In this document: positions 36,746 to 46,948 of the stretch, piece by piece
Layout: each line of letters starts with the position of its first letter
How positions within the stretch are numbered: position 1 is the first letter of the stretch
Source: Zemynaea arenosa
GTDB taxonomy: Bacteria; Pseudomonadota; Gammaproteobacteria; Burkholderiales; Burkholderiaceae_D
Reading direction: 5' to 3'
Length of the DNA: 57,018 nucleotides
NCBI RefSeq assembly: GCF_004614185.1
Contig: NZ_SPVF01000274.1
Span: forward strand, 1 to 57,018
Program-made: the position numbers and the translations under genes
The notes under the pieces: generated by a model
What the model saw: only the letters and a program-made list of their open reading frames with translations
Told to the model about the DNA's origin: nothing
The model's database searches: none

Positions 36746-37953
36746 CACACGCGCTCCAGCACCAGCGCGATGCCCTGGCCGACGCCGATGCACATGGTGA
36801 CCAGCGCGTAGCGGCCGCCGGTGCGGTGCAGCTGGTTTACGGCCGTCATCACGCAGCGCGCGCCGGAGGCGCCGAGCGGGTGGCCGATGGCGATGGCGCC
36901 GCCGTTGGGGTTCACGTGCGGCGCGTCGTCCGGCAGGCCGAGGTCGCGGGTCACCGCCAGGCCTTGCGCGGCAAAGGCTTCGTTCAATTCGATCACGTCC
37001 ATCTGGCCGATGGACAGGCCGGTCAGGGCCAGCACCTTCTTCGTCGCCGGCGATGGGCCGAAGCCCATGATGCGCGGGGCCAGGCCGGCGGTGGCCATGC
37101 CGACCACGCGGGCGCGCGGGGTCAGGCCATGCTTCGACGCGGCAGCGGAGGATGCCAGCAGGATGGCGCAGGCACCGTCGTTGACGCCGGACGCGTTACC
37201 GGCGGTGACCGAGCCTTCCGGCTTGACCACGCCCTTCAGCTTCGCCAGCTGCTCGATGGTGGTCTCGGGGCGCGGGTGTTCGTCGGTGTCCACCACCTTG
37301 GGATCGCCCTTCTTCTGCGGGATCGTCACCGGGACGATTTCCTGCTTGAAGAAGCCTTCCGCGTTGGCGGCGGCCCAGCGCTGCTGGCTGCGCAGCGCGA
37401 ATGCGTCCTGGTCGGCGCGCGCGATGCCGAATTGTTCGGCCACGTTCTCCGCCGTCTCGGGCATGGAGTCGATGCCGTACTTCGCCTTCATCAGCGGATT
37501 GACGAAGCGCCAGCCGATGGTGGTGTCCTCGATCTTGGCGCTACGCGACCACGCGCTGTCCGCCTTGCCCATCACGAAGGGCGCGCGGGTCATGCTTTCC
37601 ACGCCGCCGGCGATCATCAGCTGGGTCTCGCCGGACTTGATGGCACGCGCCGCCGTGCCGACGGCGTCCAGGCTCGAAGCGCACAGGCGGTTGATGGTCA
37701 TGCCCGGCACCTCGACCGGCAGGCCGGCCAGCAGCGCGGCCATGCGCGCCACGTTGCGGTTATCCTCGCCGGCCTGGTTGGCGCAACCGTAGAACACATC
37801 GTCCAGCGCGGCCCAGTCCACGTCCTTGTTGCGCGCGATGAGGGCGGCGATGGGGATGGCGGCCAGGTCGTCGGCACGCACGCTCGCCAGCGCACCGCCG
37901 AAGCGGCCGAAGGGGGTGCGCACGGCGTCGCAGATGAAGGCGTCGATACTCAC
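36745..37953 (-). CDS. paaJ: 3-oxoadipyl-CoA / 3-oxo-5,6-dehydrosuberyl-CoA thiolase
   Basis: A 402-residue thiolase. The acyl-binding Cys lies in [12 protein letters not shown] (Cys90 region), and the C-terminal catalytic His and Cys are in [19 protein letters not shown] and [28 protein letters not shown] and the length match PcaF/PaaJ. In the phenylacetate route it cleaves two intermediates, releasing acetyl-CoA and finally succinyl-CoA. pcaF of the beta-ketoadipate pathway is nearly identical, but the paa context decides the name. Confidence 0.94.
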   Translation of the reverse strand: MSIDAFICDAVRTPFGRFGGALASVRADDLAAIPIAALIARNKDVDWAALDDVFYGCANQAGEDNRNVARMAALLAGLPVEVPGMTINRLCASSLDAVGTAARAIKSGETQLMIAGGVESMTRAPFVMGKADSAWSRSAKIEDTTIGWRFVNPLMKAKYGIDSMPETAENVAEQFGIARADQDAFALRSQQRWAAANAEGFFKQEIVPVTIPQKKGDPKVVDTDEHPRPETTIEQLAKLKGVVKPEGSVTAGNASGVNDGACAILLASSAAASKHGLTPRARVVGMATAGLAPRIMGFGPSPATKKVLALTGLSIGQMDVIELNEAFAAQGLAVTRDLGLPDDAPHVNPNGGAIAIGHPLGASGARCVMTAVNQLHRTGGRYALVTMCIGVGQGIALVLERV

Positions 37954-37971
37954 GGGAGTCTCCTCAGAGGT

Positions 37972-39270
37972 CTATTTTTTGCGGTTGTCGATCACGCGCC
38001 GGGCTTTGCCGGTCAGCGTGCGTTCAATGGGGCCCAGCGTGACGCGGGTGCTCACGCCGACAAAGGTTTTGATGTGGTGTTCCAGCTCGCGGGCCAGCGC
38101 GTCGTGCTCGTGCGCAGGCACCTCGGGGCGGGCTTCGGCCCGTACGGCCAGCGTGTCCAGGTGGCCGTCGCGGGACGCCACCAGCTGGTAGTGCGGCGCC
38201 AGGCGCGGCATCTTGAGCACCAGCTCTTCGATCTGGCTGGGGAACACGTTCACGCCGCGGATGATCAGCATGTCGTCCGAGCGGCCGGTGATCTTGCCCA
38301 TGCGGCGCATGGCGCGCGAGGTGGGCGGCAGCAAGCGGGTGAGGTCGCGCGTGCGGTAGCGAATAACGGGCAGCGCTTCTTTCGTCAACGTGGTGAAGAC
38401 CAGCTCACCCTCTTCGCCATCCGGCAGCACCTCGCCCGTCTCGGGGTCGATGATCTCGGGGTAGAAATGATCTTCCCAGATCACCGGGCCATCTTTCGAT
38501 TCGATGCATTCGCTGGCGACACCCGGCCCCATCACCTCGGACAGGCCGTAGATATCCACCGCGTCGATGTCCGCGCGCTGCTCGATCTCGGCGCGCATCG
38601 CATCGGTCCACGGCTCGGCACCGAAAATGCCGACCTTGAGCGAGGACGTGGCCGGGTCGACGCCGATGCGCTGGAACTCCTCGATGATGTTGAGCATGTA
38701 CGACGGCGTGACCATGATGATCGAGGGCTGGAAGTCCTGGATCAGCTGCACCTGCTTTTCGGTCTGCCCGCCGGACATCGGCACCACCGTGCAGCCCAGC
38801 CTCTCGGCGCCATAGTGTGCGCCCAGGCCACCAGTGAACAAGCCGTAGCCGTAGGAGACGTGCACCATGTCGCCGGCACGGCCGCCCGCCGCGCGGATCG
38901 ACCGCGCGACGCAATTGGCCCAGGTGTCGATGTCGGTCTGCGTGTAGCCCACCACCGTCGGCTTGCCGGTGGTGCCGGACGAGGCGTGCACGCGCGCCAC
39001 CTGCTCCTTCGGCACCGCGAACAGGCCAAAGGGATAGTTGTCGCGCAGGGTTTTCTTGTCCGAGAACGGGAATTTGGCCAGGTCGCCCAGCGTGCGGAGG
39101 TCGTCCGGATGGACGCCCTTTTCGTCGAACGCGCGGCGGTAGTGCGGCACGTTCTCGTAGGCGTGGCGCAGCGACCAGCGCAGGCGCTCCAGCTGCAGCG
39201 ATTCAAGCTCGTCCCGGCTGGCGCGCTCGATGGGCTCCAGGTCTCCGGGTTGAGGGATGCGTTGGACCAT
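37972..39270 (-). CDS. paaK: Phenylacetate-CoA ligase
   Basis: A 432-residue AMP-forming ligase that activates phenylacetate as its CoA ester, the entry step of the pathway. Motifs: HASSGTTGKPTVVGYT (P-loop), YGLSEVMGPGV, and the C-terminal hinge region TGRSDDMLIIRGVNVFPSQIEE. The start MVQRIPQPG follows a strong GGAGGA ribosome site 6-7 bases upstream; longer reading adds 27 residues that overlap the intergenic region. It lies 19 bases downstream of paaI. Confidence 0.96.
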   Translation of the reverse strand: MVQRIPQPGDLEPIERASRDELESLQLERLRWSLRHAYENVPHYRRAFDEKGVHPDDLRTLGDLAKFPFSDKKTLRDNYPFGLFAVPKEQVARVHASSGTTGKPTVVGYTQTDIDTWANCVARSIRAAGGRAGDMVHVSYGYGLFTGGLGAHYGAERLGCTVVPMSGGQTEKQVQLIQDFQPSIIMVTPSYMLNIIEEFQRIGVDPATSSLKVGIFGAEPWTDAMRAEIEQRADIDAVDIYGLSEVMGPGVASECIESKDGPVIWEDHFYPEIIDPETGEVLPDGEEGELVFTTLTKEALPVIRYRTRDLTRLLPPTSRAMRRMGKITGRSDDMLIIRGVNVFPSQIEELVLKMPRLAPHYQLVASRDGHLDTLAVRAEARPEVPAHEHDALARELEHHIKTFVGVSTRVTLGPIERTLTGKARRVIDNRKK

Positions 39271-39289
39271 GCAGTCCTCCGATTGTGAG

Positions 39290-39745
39290 TCAGGCGTCGG
39301 GCGGCACGACGTGGCCGGTGACCCGATGCGATTTTCCGCGGAAGAGCGCAATGGTGCGGCCTTCCTGGTTGCTCACCTTGATGTCGTAGATGCCTGTCTT
39401 GCCGGACAGGGACACCTCGACCGCTTCCGCGGTGAGCCGGTCTCCCTCGCGGCCAGGCGCGAGGTAGTCGATGCTGCAGCCCGCGCCAACGGTGACCTGG
39501 TTGTGCGAGTTGCACGCGAAGGCGAAGGCGCTGTCGGCCAGCGAAAATATGAACCCGCCATGGCAGGTGGCGTGCCCATTGAGCATGTCCGGCCGTACGG
39601 TCATGGACATGCGTGCGTAGCCGGGACGGATTTCGTCGAGCGCCATGCCGAGCGTTTGGCTGGCCGGGTCGCGCTCATACATGGCACGGCCCGCGCGCTC
39701 GGCCAGCGCCTGCGCTCGTGCCGCCACCGTCGCGTGGTCACCCAT
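39290..39745 (-). CDS. paaI: Hydroxyphenylacetyl-CoA thioesterase
   Basis: A 151-residue single hot-dog domain. NGHATCHGGFIFSLADSAFAFACNSH contains the HGG loop and the catalytic Asp of the PaaI family, and SIDYLAPGREGDRLTAEAVEV follows. PaaI hydrolyses misformed phenylacetyl-CoA derivatives and so recovers CoA. The start MGDHATVAARAQ overlaps the 3' end of paaH by 8 bases. Confidence 0.94.
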   Translation of the reverse strand: MGDHATVAARAQALAERAGRAMYERDPASQTLGMALDEIRPGYARMSMTVRPDMLNGHATCHGGFIFSLADSAFAFACNSHNQVTVGAGCSIDYLAPGREGDRLTAEAVEVSLSGKTGIYDIKVSNQEGRTIALFRGKSHRVTGHVVPPDA

Positions 39746-41288
39746 GGAAGGTCTTCCCGCTGGCATTCTTGCGGCGCAGGAGCGGCGAGACGCGGTAGCG
39801 GTCCTCGCCATACGCCTGGGCCATGTGGTCGAGGACCTTGACGATCTGGTGGATGCCCACCTGGTCCGCCCATGCGAGCGGGCCTTGCGGGTAGTTGACG
39901 CCCTTCTGCATCGCGATGTCCACGGCGCGCGCATCGCACACGCCCTGGCTGACGGCGTCCGCCGCCTCGTTGGCCAGCATGGCGACGGTACGCATGACGA
40001 TCATGCCCGGGACATCGTCCACGCGGGTGACGGTGAAGCCGGCCTGCTGAAACAGGCCGACCGCGGCGTCGAACGCCGCGTCGCTGCACTGGTCGGCCTT
40101 GGCCAGCGCGATGCGCGTGGCCTTGTCCGCATCCAGCACCAGGTCGTACAGCACGGTGTTGTCATGTTTGTTGGCGGCGGCGCGCGCGGTGGCGGTGCGG
40201 CCATCGGTCAGGAAGATGGCAGCGCCGTTGGTGTGGAACGCAGGAGCTTCCGCCTCGCCCGCATTCGGCAGCGGCTTGCGGTGCGCAACCTTGTAGCCAT
40301 AGGCATTGAGGCGGCGCTCGATGGGCTCCGTGACCGGGATAGCGGCGGTGTCGATGCTGACGCTGACCGCTTCCGGTGCGGCGCGTCTCGGTTCCGTGGA
40401 CGGTTGCGGCGCAGCTGCGCCCTCGGCATAGTTGTAGAAGCCGCGGCCCGCCTTGCGGCCCAGGAAGCCGGCGTTGACCAGTTCCAGTTGCAGGATCGAC
40501 GGCGTGAAGCGCGGGTCGCCGTAGTAAGCCTGATGCACGGATTGGGTCACGGCGTAGTTGACGTCATGGCCGATCAGGTCCATCAGCTCGAAGGGGCCCA
40601 TGCGGAAGCCGCCAGCCTCGCGCATCAGCGCGTCGATGGTGGCCACGTCGGCGGCGCGTTCGTTCAGGGCGCGCAGGGCTTCGGCATAGTAGGGGCGCGC
40701 CACGCGGTTGACGATGAAGCCGGGCGTGGACTTGGCGTACACCGGGTTCTTGCCCAGCGCCTGCGCCGTGTCGTGGATGGTCTGCGCCACATCGGCACTG
40801 GTGGCCAGGCCGCTGATCACTTCCACCAGCGCCATGAGCGGCACCGGGTTAAAGAAGTGCATGCCCACCACGCGGTCGGGGCGGCGCAGCGGCGCGGCGA
40901 TGGAGGTCACGGAGATCGACGAGGTGTTGGTGGCGAGGATGCAGTCTTCGCTCACGATACCTTCCAGGTCGGAGAACAGCTTGCGCTTGACGTCCACGTT
41001 CTCGACGATGGCTTCCACGACCAGCCTTGCATCGGCCAGGGATTCGAGAGACGTCACCGGATGCAGGCGCGCACGCGCGGCCTGGGCATCGTCCTGCGTC
41101 ATCTTGCCTTTGTCGGCCAGCTTGCCCAAGGTCTTGCCGATATCGCTGATGGCCTTGTCGATCGCTTCCGCGCGGGTGTCGTACAGCTTGACCTGATAGC
41201 CCGCAAGGGCGGCCACCTGCGCGATGCCCGAACCCATGGCGCCACTGCCAACGACGCCGATCGTGCTGCCTTTCTCCAGTGCCGCCAT
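39738..41288 (-). CDS. paaH: 3-hydroxyacyl-CoA dehydrogenase PaaH
   Basis: A 516-residue NAD-dependent dehydrogenase. The Rossmann motif is GVVGSGAMGSGIAQ (residues 11-24), the catalytic segment is MHFFNPVPLMALVEV, and two C-terminal 3HCDH helical domains are present (from about residue 186 and 415). A Pro/Ala-rich insert (about 285-305) joins them. It oxidises 3-hydroxyadipyl-CoA in the lower phenylacetate pathway. It is 3 bases downstream of paaG. Confidence 0.94.
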   Translation of the reverse strand: MAALEKGSTIGVVGSGAMGSGIAQVAALAGYQVKLYDTRAEAIDKAISDIGKTLGKLADKGKMTQDDAQAARARLHPVTSLESLADARLVVEAIVENVDVKRKLFSDLEGIVSEDCILATNTSSISVTSIAAPLRRPDRVVGMHFFNPVPLMALVEVISGLATSADVAQTIHDTAQALGKNPVYAKSTPGFIVNRVARPYYAEALRALNERAADVATIDALMREAGGFRMGPFELMDLIGHDVNYAVTQSVHQAYYGDPRFTPSILQLELVNAGFLGRKAGRGFYNYAEGAAAPQPSTEPRRAAPEAVSVSIDTAAIPVTEPIERRLNAYGYKVAHRKPLPNAGEAEAPAFHTNGAAIFLTDGRTATARAAANKHDNTVLYDLVLDADKATRIALAKADQCSDAAFDAAVGLFQQAGFTVTRVDDVPGMIVMRTVAMLANEAADAVSQGVCDARAVDIAMQKGVNYPQGPLAWADQVGIHQIVKVLDHMAQAYGEDRYRVSPLLRRKNASGKTFHG

Positions 41289-41291
41289 GCC

Positions 41292-42083
41292 TTACTCTCC
41301 CTTGAAATGCGCCGGGCGCTTCTCGATGAAGGCCTGCACGCCTTCGCGGTAGTCGTGGCTGTAGCCCAGCTCACGCATCATGTCGGCTTCCAGCTGCAGT
41401 TGCTGCTCCAGCGTGTTGTGGTAGCTGGCCTGGAAGGCTTTCTTGGTGAACGCGAGGCCCTTGGTCGGCGCGACGGCGAAGTGCTCGGCCATGGCGCGCG
41501 CTTCCTGCATCAAGCCGGCGTCCGGGATGGCGCGCCAAATCAGGCCCCATTGTTCGGCGCGTTCGGCGTCCAGTTTTTCGCCCAGCATGGCCAGGCCCGT
41601 GGCACGCGCGAGGCCCAGCATGCGCGGGAGGTGGAAAGTGCCGCCGGTATCGGGGATCAGGCCCAGTTTGCAGAAGGCTTCGATGAAGGTGGCGGACTTC
41701 GCGGCCAGCACGATGTCGCAGGCCAGCGCAAGATTGGCGCCAGCGCCTGCCGCCACGCCGTTGACGGCGCAGATCACCGGGATCGGCAGCGAGCGCAGTT
41801 TCATCACCAGCGGGGCGTAGTTCTTCTCGACCGATTCGCCCAGGTCCGCCGGAGCCCCGCCGGGAGCGACCGCGCGGTCCGACAGGTCCTGCCCGGCGCA
41901 GAAGCCACGGCCCGCGCCCGTCAGCAGCAGCACGCGCACCGATTTGTCGTGCTCCACGCGCGCCAGCGCATCGCGCACTTCGGCGTGCATGGCGGAAGTG
42001 AAGCTGTTGAGTTTATCGGGGCGGTTCAGGGTCAGCGTGGCGATGCCGTTGGCGACCTCGAACAGGATGTTTTCGTAGCCCAT
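41292..42083 (-). CDS. paaG: 2-(1,2-epoxy-1,2-dihydrophenyl)acetyl-CoA isomerase
   Basis: A 263-residue crotonase-fold enzyme. GFCAGQDLSDR, NGVAAGAGANLALACD and LIPDTGGTFHLPR are PaaG-type sequences. PaaG converts the ring epoxide to oxepin-CoA and also isomerises a later double bond. No separate paaF enoyl-CoA hydratase gene is found in this operon, so that step needs another crotonase encoded elsewhere or by PaaG-like side activity. A 30-base gap separates it from paaE. Confidence 0.94.
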   Translation of the reverse strand: MGYENILFEVANGIATLTLNRPDKLNSFTSAMHAEVRDALARVEHDKSVRVLLLTGAGRGFCAGQDLSDRAVAPGGAPADLGESVEKNYAPLVMKLRSLPIPVICAVNGVAAGAGANLALACDIVLAAKSATFIEAFCKLGLIPDTGGTFHLPRMLGLARATGLAMLGEKLDAERAEQWGLIWRAIPDAGLMQEARAMAEHFAVAPTKGLAFTKKAFQASYHNTLEQQLQLEADMMRELGYSHDYREGVQAFIEKRPAHFKGE

Positions 42084-42113
42084 GTTGTCTCCTCGTTTTT
42101 CTTCTATCGCTTT

Positions 42114-43190
42114 TTATTCGGCCTGGTCGAAGTCCACGACCACCTTGTCCGTGATCGGGAAGCTCTGGCAGGACAGGACGAAGCCGCGCGCGACCTCGTA
42201 GTCTTCCAGCGCGTAGTTCACGTCCATGTCCACCGTGCCCTCGACCACCTTGCAGCGGCAGGTGGAGCATACGCCACCTTTGCAGGAGTAGCGCATGTCC
42301 AGGCCTGCGCGCAGGCCGGCGTCCAGCAAGGACTCCTTGTCCTTCTCCATGGTGAAGCTGGTGGCGTTGCCGTCCATGATGACGGTGACTTCGGTCTCGT
42401 GCTTCGCTTCCGCGTCCAGCACGCGCGGCTTGTGCTGGTGCTTGGGGATGGACGCGGCGAACAGTTCGATCTTGATGTTCTGCTTGGGGATGCCCGCTTC
42501 CTGCAAGGCGGCCGAGACGCCGTGCATCATCTCTTCCGGCCCGCAGATGAAGGCGACGTCGATGTCCTGCGCCGGCACCCACAGCTTCAGCAGCTGGGCG
42601 ACCTTGTCGTGCGTGATGCGGCCGTTGAACAGCTCGATGTCCTGCTGCTCGCGGCTCATCACGTAGACGATGTTCAGGCGCTCCAGGAAGATGTCCTTCA
42701 AGTCCGTCAGCTCCTCCTTGAAGATCACGGTGGAAGTGGCGCGGTTGCCATAGAAGAGCGTGAAGCGGCTGTTCGGCTCCGTCAGCAGCGTGGTCTTGAT
42801 GATGGAGAGGATGGGCGTGATGCCGCTGCCGGCGGCGAAAGCGGCGTAATGTTTCGCCTGGGCTGCGTCCAGCGGCACGTTGAAGTGGCCCATCGGCGGC
42901 ATCACTTCCAGAGTGTGGCCGGGCTTGAGGTTTTCGTTGGCCCAGCACGAGAACAGGCCGCCCGGCGTGCGCTTGATGGCCACGCGCAGCTTGGCGTCCT
43001 GCACGGCGGAGCAGATCGAGTAGGAGCGACGCACGTCCTCGTCGCCGATCGCGGTGCGCAGCGTGAGGTGCTGGCCCTGCTGGTAGCGGAACTGGTCCTG
43101 CAAGTCAGCCGGGACATCGAAGGTCAAGGAGATCGTGTCGCGCGTTTCGTTGCGCACGTGCGCCACGGTCAGGGGATAGAACTTGCTCAT
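42114..43190 (-). CDS. paaE: Phenylacetyl-CoA epoxidase reductase subunit
   Basis: A 358-residue ferredoxin-NADP reductase-type protein fused to a plant-type 2Fe-2S domain. The FAD site is RRSYSICSAVQD, the NAD(P) site is AAGSGITPILSI, and the cluster ligands are in CKGGVCSTCRC with the last Cys in LSCQSFP. It passes electrons from NADPH to the di-iron PaaA. It lies 4 bases downstream of paaD. Confidence 0.96.
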   Translation of the reverse strand: MSKFYPLTVAHVRNETRDTISLTFDVPADLQDQFRYQQGQHLTLRTAIGDEDVRRSYSICSAVQDAKLRVAIKRTPGGLFSCWANENLKPGHTLEVMPPMGHFNVPLDAAQAKHYAAFAAGSGITPILSIIKTTLLTEPNSRFTLFYGNRATSTVIFKEELTDLKDIFLERLNIVYVMSREQQDIELFNGRITHDKVAQLLKLWVPAQDIDVAFICGPEEMMHGVSAALQEAGIPKQNIKIELFAASIPKHQHKPRVLDAEAKHETEVTVIMDGNATSFTMEKDKESLLDAGLRAGLDMRYSCKGGVCSTCRCKVVEGTVDMDVNYALEDYEVARGFVLSCQSFPITDKVVVDFDQAE

Positions 43191-43194
43191 CGCT

Positions 43195-43686
43195 TTAATG
43201 ACTCTTGAAGTAGTCGAAGGGTTCGCGGCAATCGAGGCACTTGTACAGGGCCTTGCAGGACGTGGAGCCGAACTGGCTGACCAGTTGCGTGCGGGCGCTG
43301 TGGCACAGGGGGCAGGCGACCACCGGCTCGTCCACGCCGCGGCGTTTCAGGCTGCTGATGTCCACCACCTTCTGCGACGGAGGCGCGATGCCATACGAGG
43401 CCAGCGCGCGCTTGCCGTCCTCGGTCATCCAGTCGGTGGTCCAGGCAGGCGACAGCTGCATGTCGACGCGCACGTTGTCGATGCCTTCGTCGTGCAGCGC
43501 GGTCTTCACCTCGCGCGAGATGACATCCATGGCCGGGCAGCCGGAATACGTCGGTGTGATGGTGATGACGCACGCGTCACCATCGAACTGCACGCCGCGC
43601 ACGATGCCCAGGTCCACGATGGACAGCACCGGAATCTCGGGGTCCGAGACGCGCCGCAGCAGGTCCCACACGGCCTGCGTGCCCAT
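43195..43686 (-). CDS. paaD: Phenylacetyl-CoA epoxidase subunit PaaD
   Basis: A 163-residue protein with an N-terminal MIP18/DUF59 domain (SDPEIPVLSIVDLGIV and TYSGCPAMDV) and a C-terminal four-Cys motif (CPLCHSART, CKALYKCLDC). PaaD is required for epoxidase activity, probably for iron-sulphur or di-iron maturation. ATG 43686 places the gene 5 bases after paaC; a GTG at 43698 would overlap paaC. Confidence 0.93.
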   Translation of the reverse strand: MGTQAVWDLLRRVSDPEIPVLSIVDLGIVRGVQFDGDACVITITPTYSGCPAMDVISREVKTALHDEGIDNVRVDMQLSPAWTTDWMTEDGKRALASYGIAPPSQKVVDISSLKRRGVDEPVVACPLCHSARTQLVSQFGSTSCKALYKCLDCREPFDYFKSH

Positions 43687-43691
43687 TGCGA

Positions 43692-44444
43692 TCACCACTC
43701 CGCGCCGGGGTAGGCGCGCTGCAGGAACTGCATCTCAGCCAGGATGTAGCCCAGGTGCTCGGTGTGGCAGCCGGTCTTGCCGCCGCTGTGCATCCAGGCG
43801 TCCGGCGCTGGCATCGTCAAAGTGGCCTCCTCGAAGATCTCGGCCACATGGTGCAGGAAGGCGGCGCGCAGGTCTTCGGACTTCGGTGCCACGCCCTGCT
43901 CCACCATCGCGTTGTCGACGGCGTCGTAGGCGAACATCTCGCCGGTGAACGGCCACAGTTCGTTGGCGGCGGCCTGCGCTTTCGCGTGCGATTCCGCGGT
44001 GCCGTCGCCCAGGCGCACCACCAGGTCACCGGAGCGGCGCAGGTGGTAGGTCACTTCCTTCACCGACTTCTCGGCGATTTCGGCGATGCGCAGGTCGCTC
44101 GACTTCAGGAGCCCCTGCATCAGGAAGTAGTGCCAGGTGTCGAAGTAGAACTGGCGCAGCGTGGTGTCGGCGTAGTTCCCGTTCGGCTGTTCGACCAGGT
44201 GGCAGTTGCGGAAGTCGTGCGCGTCGCGCAGGAAGGCCAGTGCGTCTTCGTCGCGCCCCTTCCCTTCCAGTTCGGCGGCGTAGGTCAGCCACATGCGGGT
44301 CTGGCCGAGCAAGTCCAGCGCGACGTTGGTCAAGGCCATGTCTTCTTCCAGCGCCGGACCCTTGCCGCACCATTTGGAGAGCTGCTGCGACAGGACCAGT
44401 GCGTTGTCGCCCTGGCGCAGGAGGTATTCGAACTTCGCGTCCAT
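43692..44444 (-). CDS. paaC: Phenylacetyl-CoA epoxidase subunit PaaC
   Basis: A 250-residue ferritin-like helical protein, the structural partner of PaaA. NALVLSQQLSKWCGKGPALEEDMALTNVALDLLGQ and HLGYILAEMQFLQRAYPGA are family blocks. It lacks the full iron-ligand set of PaaA and serves as a scaffold in the PaaABC complex. It starts 2 bases after paaB. Confidence 0.95.
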   Translation of the reverse strand: MDAKFEYLLRQGDNALVLSQQLSKWCGKGPALEEDMALTNVALDLLGQTRMWLTYAAELEGKGRDEDALAFLRDAHDFRNCHLVEQPNGNYADTTLRQFYFDTWHYFLMQGLLKSSDLRIAEIAEKSVKEVTYHLRRSGDLVVRLGDGTAESHAKAQAAANELWPFTGEMFAYDAVDNAMVEQGVAPKSEDLRAAFLHHVAEIFEEATLTMPAPDAWMHSGGKTGCHTEHLGYILAEMQFLQRAYPGAEW

Positions 44445-44446
44445 GA

Positions 44447-44731
44447 TCAGAGATTCTTGACTTCTTCCGGCATCGGGAAGAAGGTGGGGTGGCGGTACAC
44501 TTTGCTGTTGGACGGCTCGAACAGCGGCGCCTTGTCGCCGGGGCTCGACGCGACGATGTCGGCGGCCTTCACCACCCAGATCGAGACGCCTTCGTTGCGG
44601 CGGGTGTAGACGTCGCGCGCGTTATTGATCGCCATTTCGGCGTCCGATGCGTGCAGGCTGCCGACGTGCTTGTGCGCCAGGCCATGCTGGCTGCGGATGA
44701 ACACTTCCCACAGGGGCCATTCTTTGCTCAT
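44447..44731 (-). CDS. paaB: Phenylacetyl-CoA epoxidase subunit PaaB
   Basis: A 94-residue protein recognised by WPLWEVFIRSQHGLAHKHVGSLHASDAEMAINNARDVYTRR. PaaB bridges PaaAC units in the epoxidase. It is 12 bases downstream of paaA and 2 bases upstream of paaC. Confidence 0.95.
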   Translation of the reverse strand: MSKEWPLWEVFIRSQHGLAHKHVGSLHASDAEMAINNARDVYTRRNEGVSIWVVKAADIVASSPGDKAPLFEPSNSKVYRHPTFFPMPEEVKNL

Positions 44732-44743
44732 TGCGATTCTCCG

Positions 44744-45733
<990 letters not shown>

Positions 45734-45758
45734 GGCAGGTCTCCTCTGCTGGTTCTCC

Positions 45759-45832
45759 GTATCGGCTCACATAATACGATACAGATTTGGAGAAGTACAC
45801 AAAAATATTGAATCAGATTATGGCTGTGTATC
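45759..45832. promoter_or_regulatory. Candidate PaaX operator region
   Basis: The 125-bp paaA-paaX spacer holds GTATCG (45759-45764) and CGATAC (45777-45782) as a perfect inverted repeat with 12 bases between, plus TGTATC at 45827-45832, an inverted partner of GATACA at 45778. TGAATCA at 45809-45815 matches the half-site I recall for E. coli PaaX. One or more of these is likely the repressor site, relieved by phenylacetyl-CoA. Confidence 0.5.
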
Positions 45833-45858
45833 AGATCGGCGTGCTACACTTGGCCGCC

Positions 45859-46785
45859 ATGAAGCGCCTCACCACACACGAATGGATTGCCCACTTCCTG
45901 GCGAGCGAACCGCCGCGTTCGAAGTCGCTGGTGATGACCATTTTTGGCGATGCCGTGGTGCCGCACGGCGGGCAGGTGTGGCTGGGGTCCCTGATCCGGC
46001 TGGCCGCGCCGTTCGGGCTGTCGGACCGGCTGGTGCGCACCAGCGTGTTCCGGCTGGCGCAGGAAGGCTGGCTGGCGGCGAGCCGCGATGGGCGGCGCAG
46101 CGCGTACGCCATCGACGCCGATGCGCAACCGCGCTTCGAGCGCGCCAATCACCGCATCTATTCGCCGCTTGAGACCCATTGGGATGGGCGCTGGACCCTG
46201 CTGATCGCAGGCGCGGCGGACATTCCGGCGCCGGCGCGCGCGCAGGTGCGCAAGGAGCTGCTGTGGGAGGGCTATGCGCTGGTTGCGCCCGGAGTGCTGG
46301 GGCATCCCGCGGGGCAGGCCGAGGTGCTGGAGGAGATCATTGGCCGGGCAGGCTTGAAGGGCAAGCTGCTGGCCGTCACCGCGGGCGAGATGCCGCAAGT
46401 GTCCACGCGGCCGCTGCGGGACCTGGTGCGCGATGGCTGGGATCTTTCAGGTGTGATGGCGGGGTATGACCATTTCATCGAGACCTTCGCGCCGCTGCGG
46501 GCGCTGCTCGACAAGGGCGCGGCCCTGGAGGCCGAAGAAGCCTTCGTGATCCGCACCCTGCTGGTCCACGCCTACCGCCGCGTGCAGCTGCACGATCCGA
46601 TGCTGCCGGTGGAGCTGCTGCCGTCCCCGTGGCCCGGCGCCCAGGCCTACGAGCTGGCGCGCGCCATCTACCGCCATACGTTCGGCGCAGCGGACGACAA
46701 CGTCCTCCAGCTCATGCGCGACGAAGACCCGGCCACCCCCACGGCTTCCGCCAGCTTCTACGACCGCTTCGGCGGCTTGCGCTGA
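45859..46785 (+). CDS. paaX: Phenylacetate operon repressor PaaX
   Basis: A 308-residue PaaX family regulator. An N-terminal winged helix (RSKSLVMTIFGDAVVPHGGQVWLGSLIRLAAPFGLSDRLVRTSVFRLAQEGWL) is followed by the PaaX central and C-terminal domains (YSPLETHWDGRWTLLI and RTLLVHAYRRVQLHDPMLPVELLP). Length fits E. coli PaaX (316). It represses the paa operon and is released by phenylacetyl-CoA. The start MKRLTTHEW was chosen on family grounds; an in-frame ATG 39 bases upstream is possible. It diverges from paaA. Confidence 0.95.
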   Translation: MKRLTTHEWIAHFLASEPPRSKSLVMTIFGDAVVPHGGQVWLGSLIRLAAPFGLSDRLVRTSVFRLAQEGWLAASRDGRRSAYAIDADAQPRFERANHRIYSPLETHWDGRWTLLIAGAADIPAPARAQVRKELLWEGYALVAPGVLGHPAGQAEVLEEIIGRAGLKGKLLAVTAGEMPQVSTRPLRDLVRDGWDLSGVMAGYDHFIETFAPLRALLDKGAALEAEEAFVIRTLLVHAYRRVQLHDPMLPVELLPSPWPGAQAYELARAIYRHTFGAADDNVLQLMRDEDPATPTASASFYDRFGGLR

Positions 46786-46948
46786 CACTTGCCCGACTGG
46801 CGCCACGTAGCGCGCAATGCGCACGCGGTGCCCCCCGGAGAGTCGAGGGTAGGCCACCGGCCTCGGCTGGCTTCGAGCTGAAGCATTGCCAAACGCGATA
46901 GAATCTCGCTCTTGCCGCTCATTCAATCAACGGACAATCGGACACACC

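Noticed and set aside
39645..43208. A 1187-codon plus-strand open frame across the paa genes
   Set aside because: It is antisense to paaI, paaH, paaG and paaE, has low-complexity Ala/Arg/His/Gly/Val composition and no domain. It results from high GC and codon bias on the other strand.
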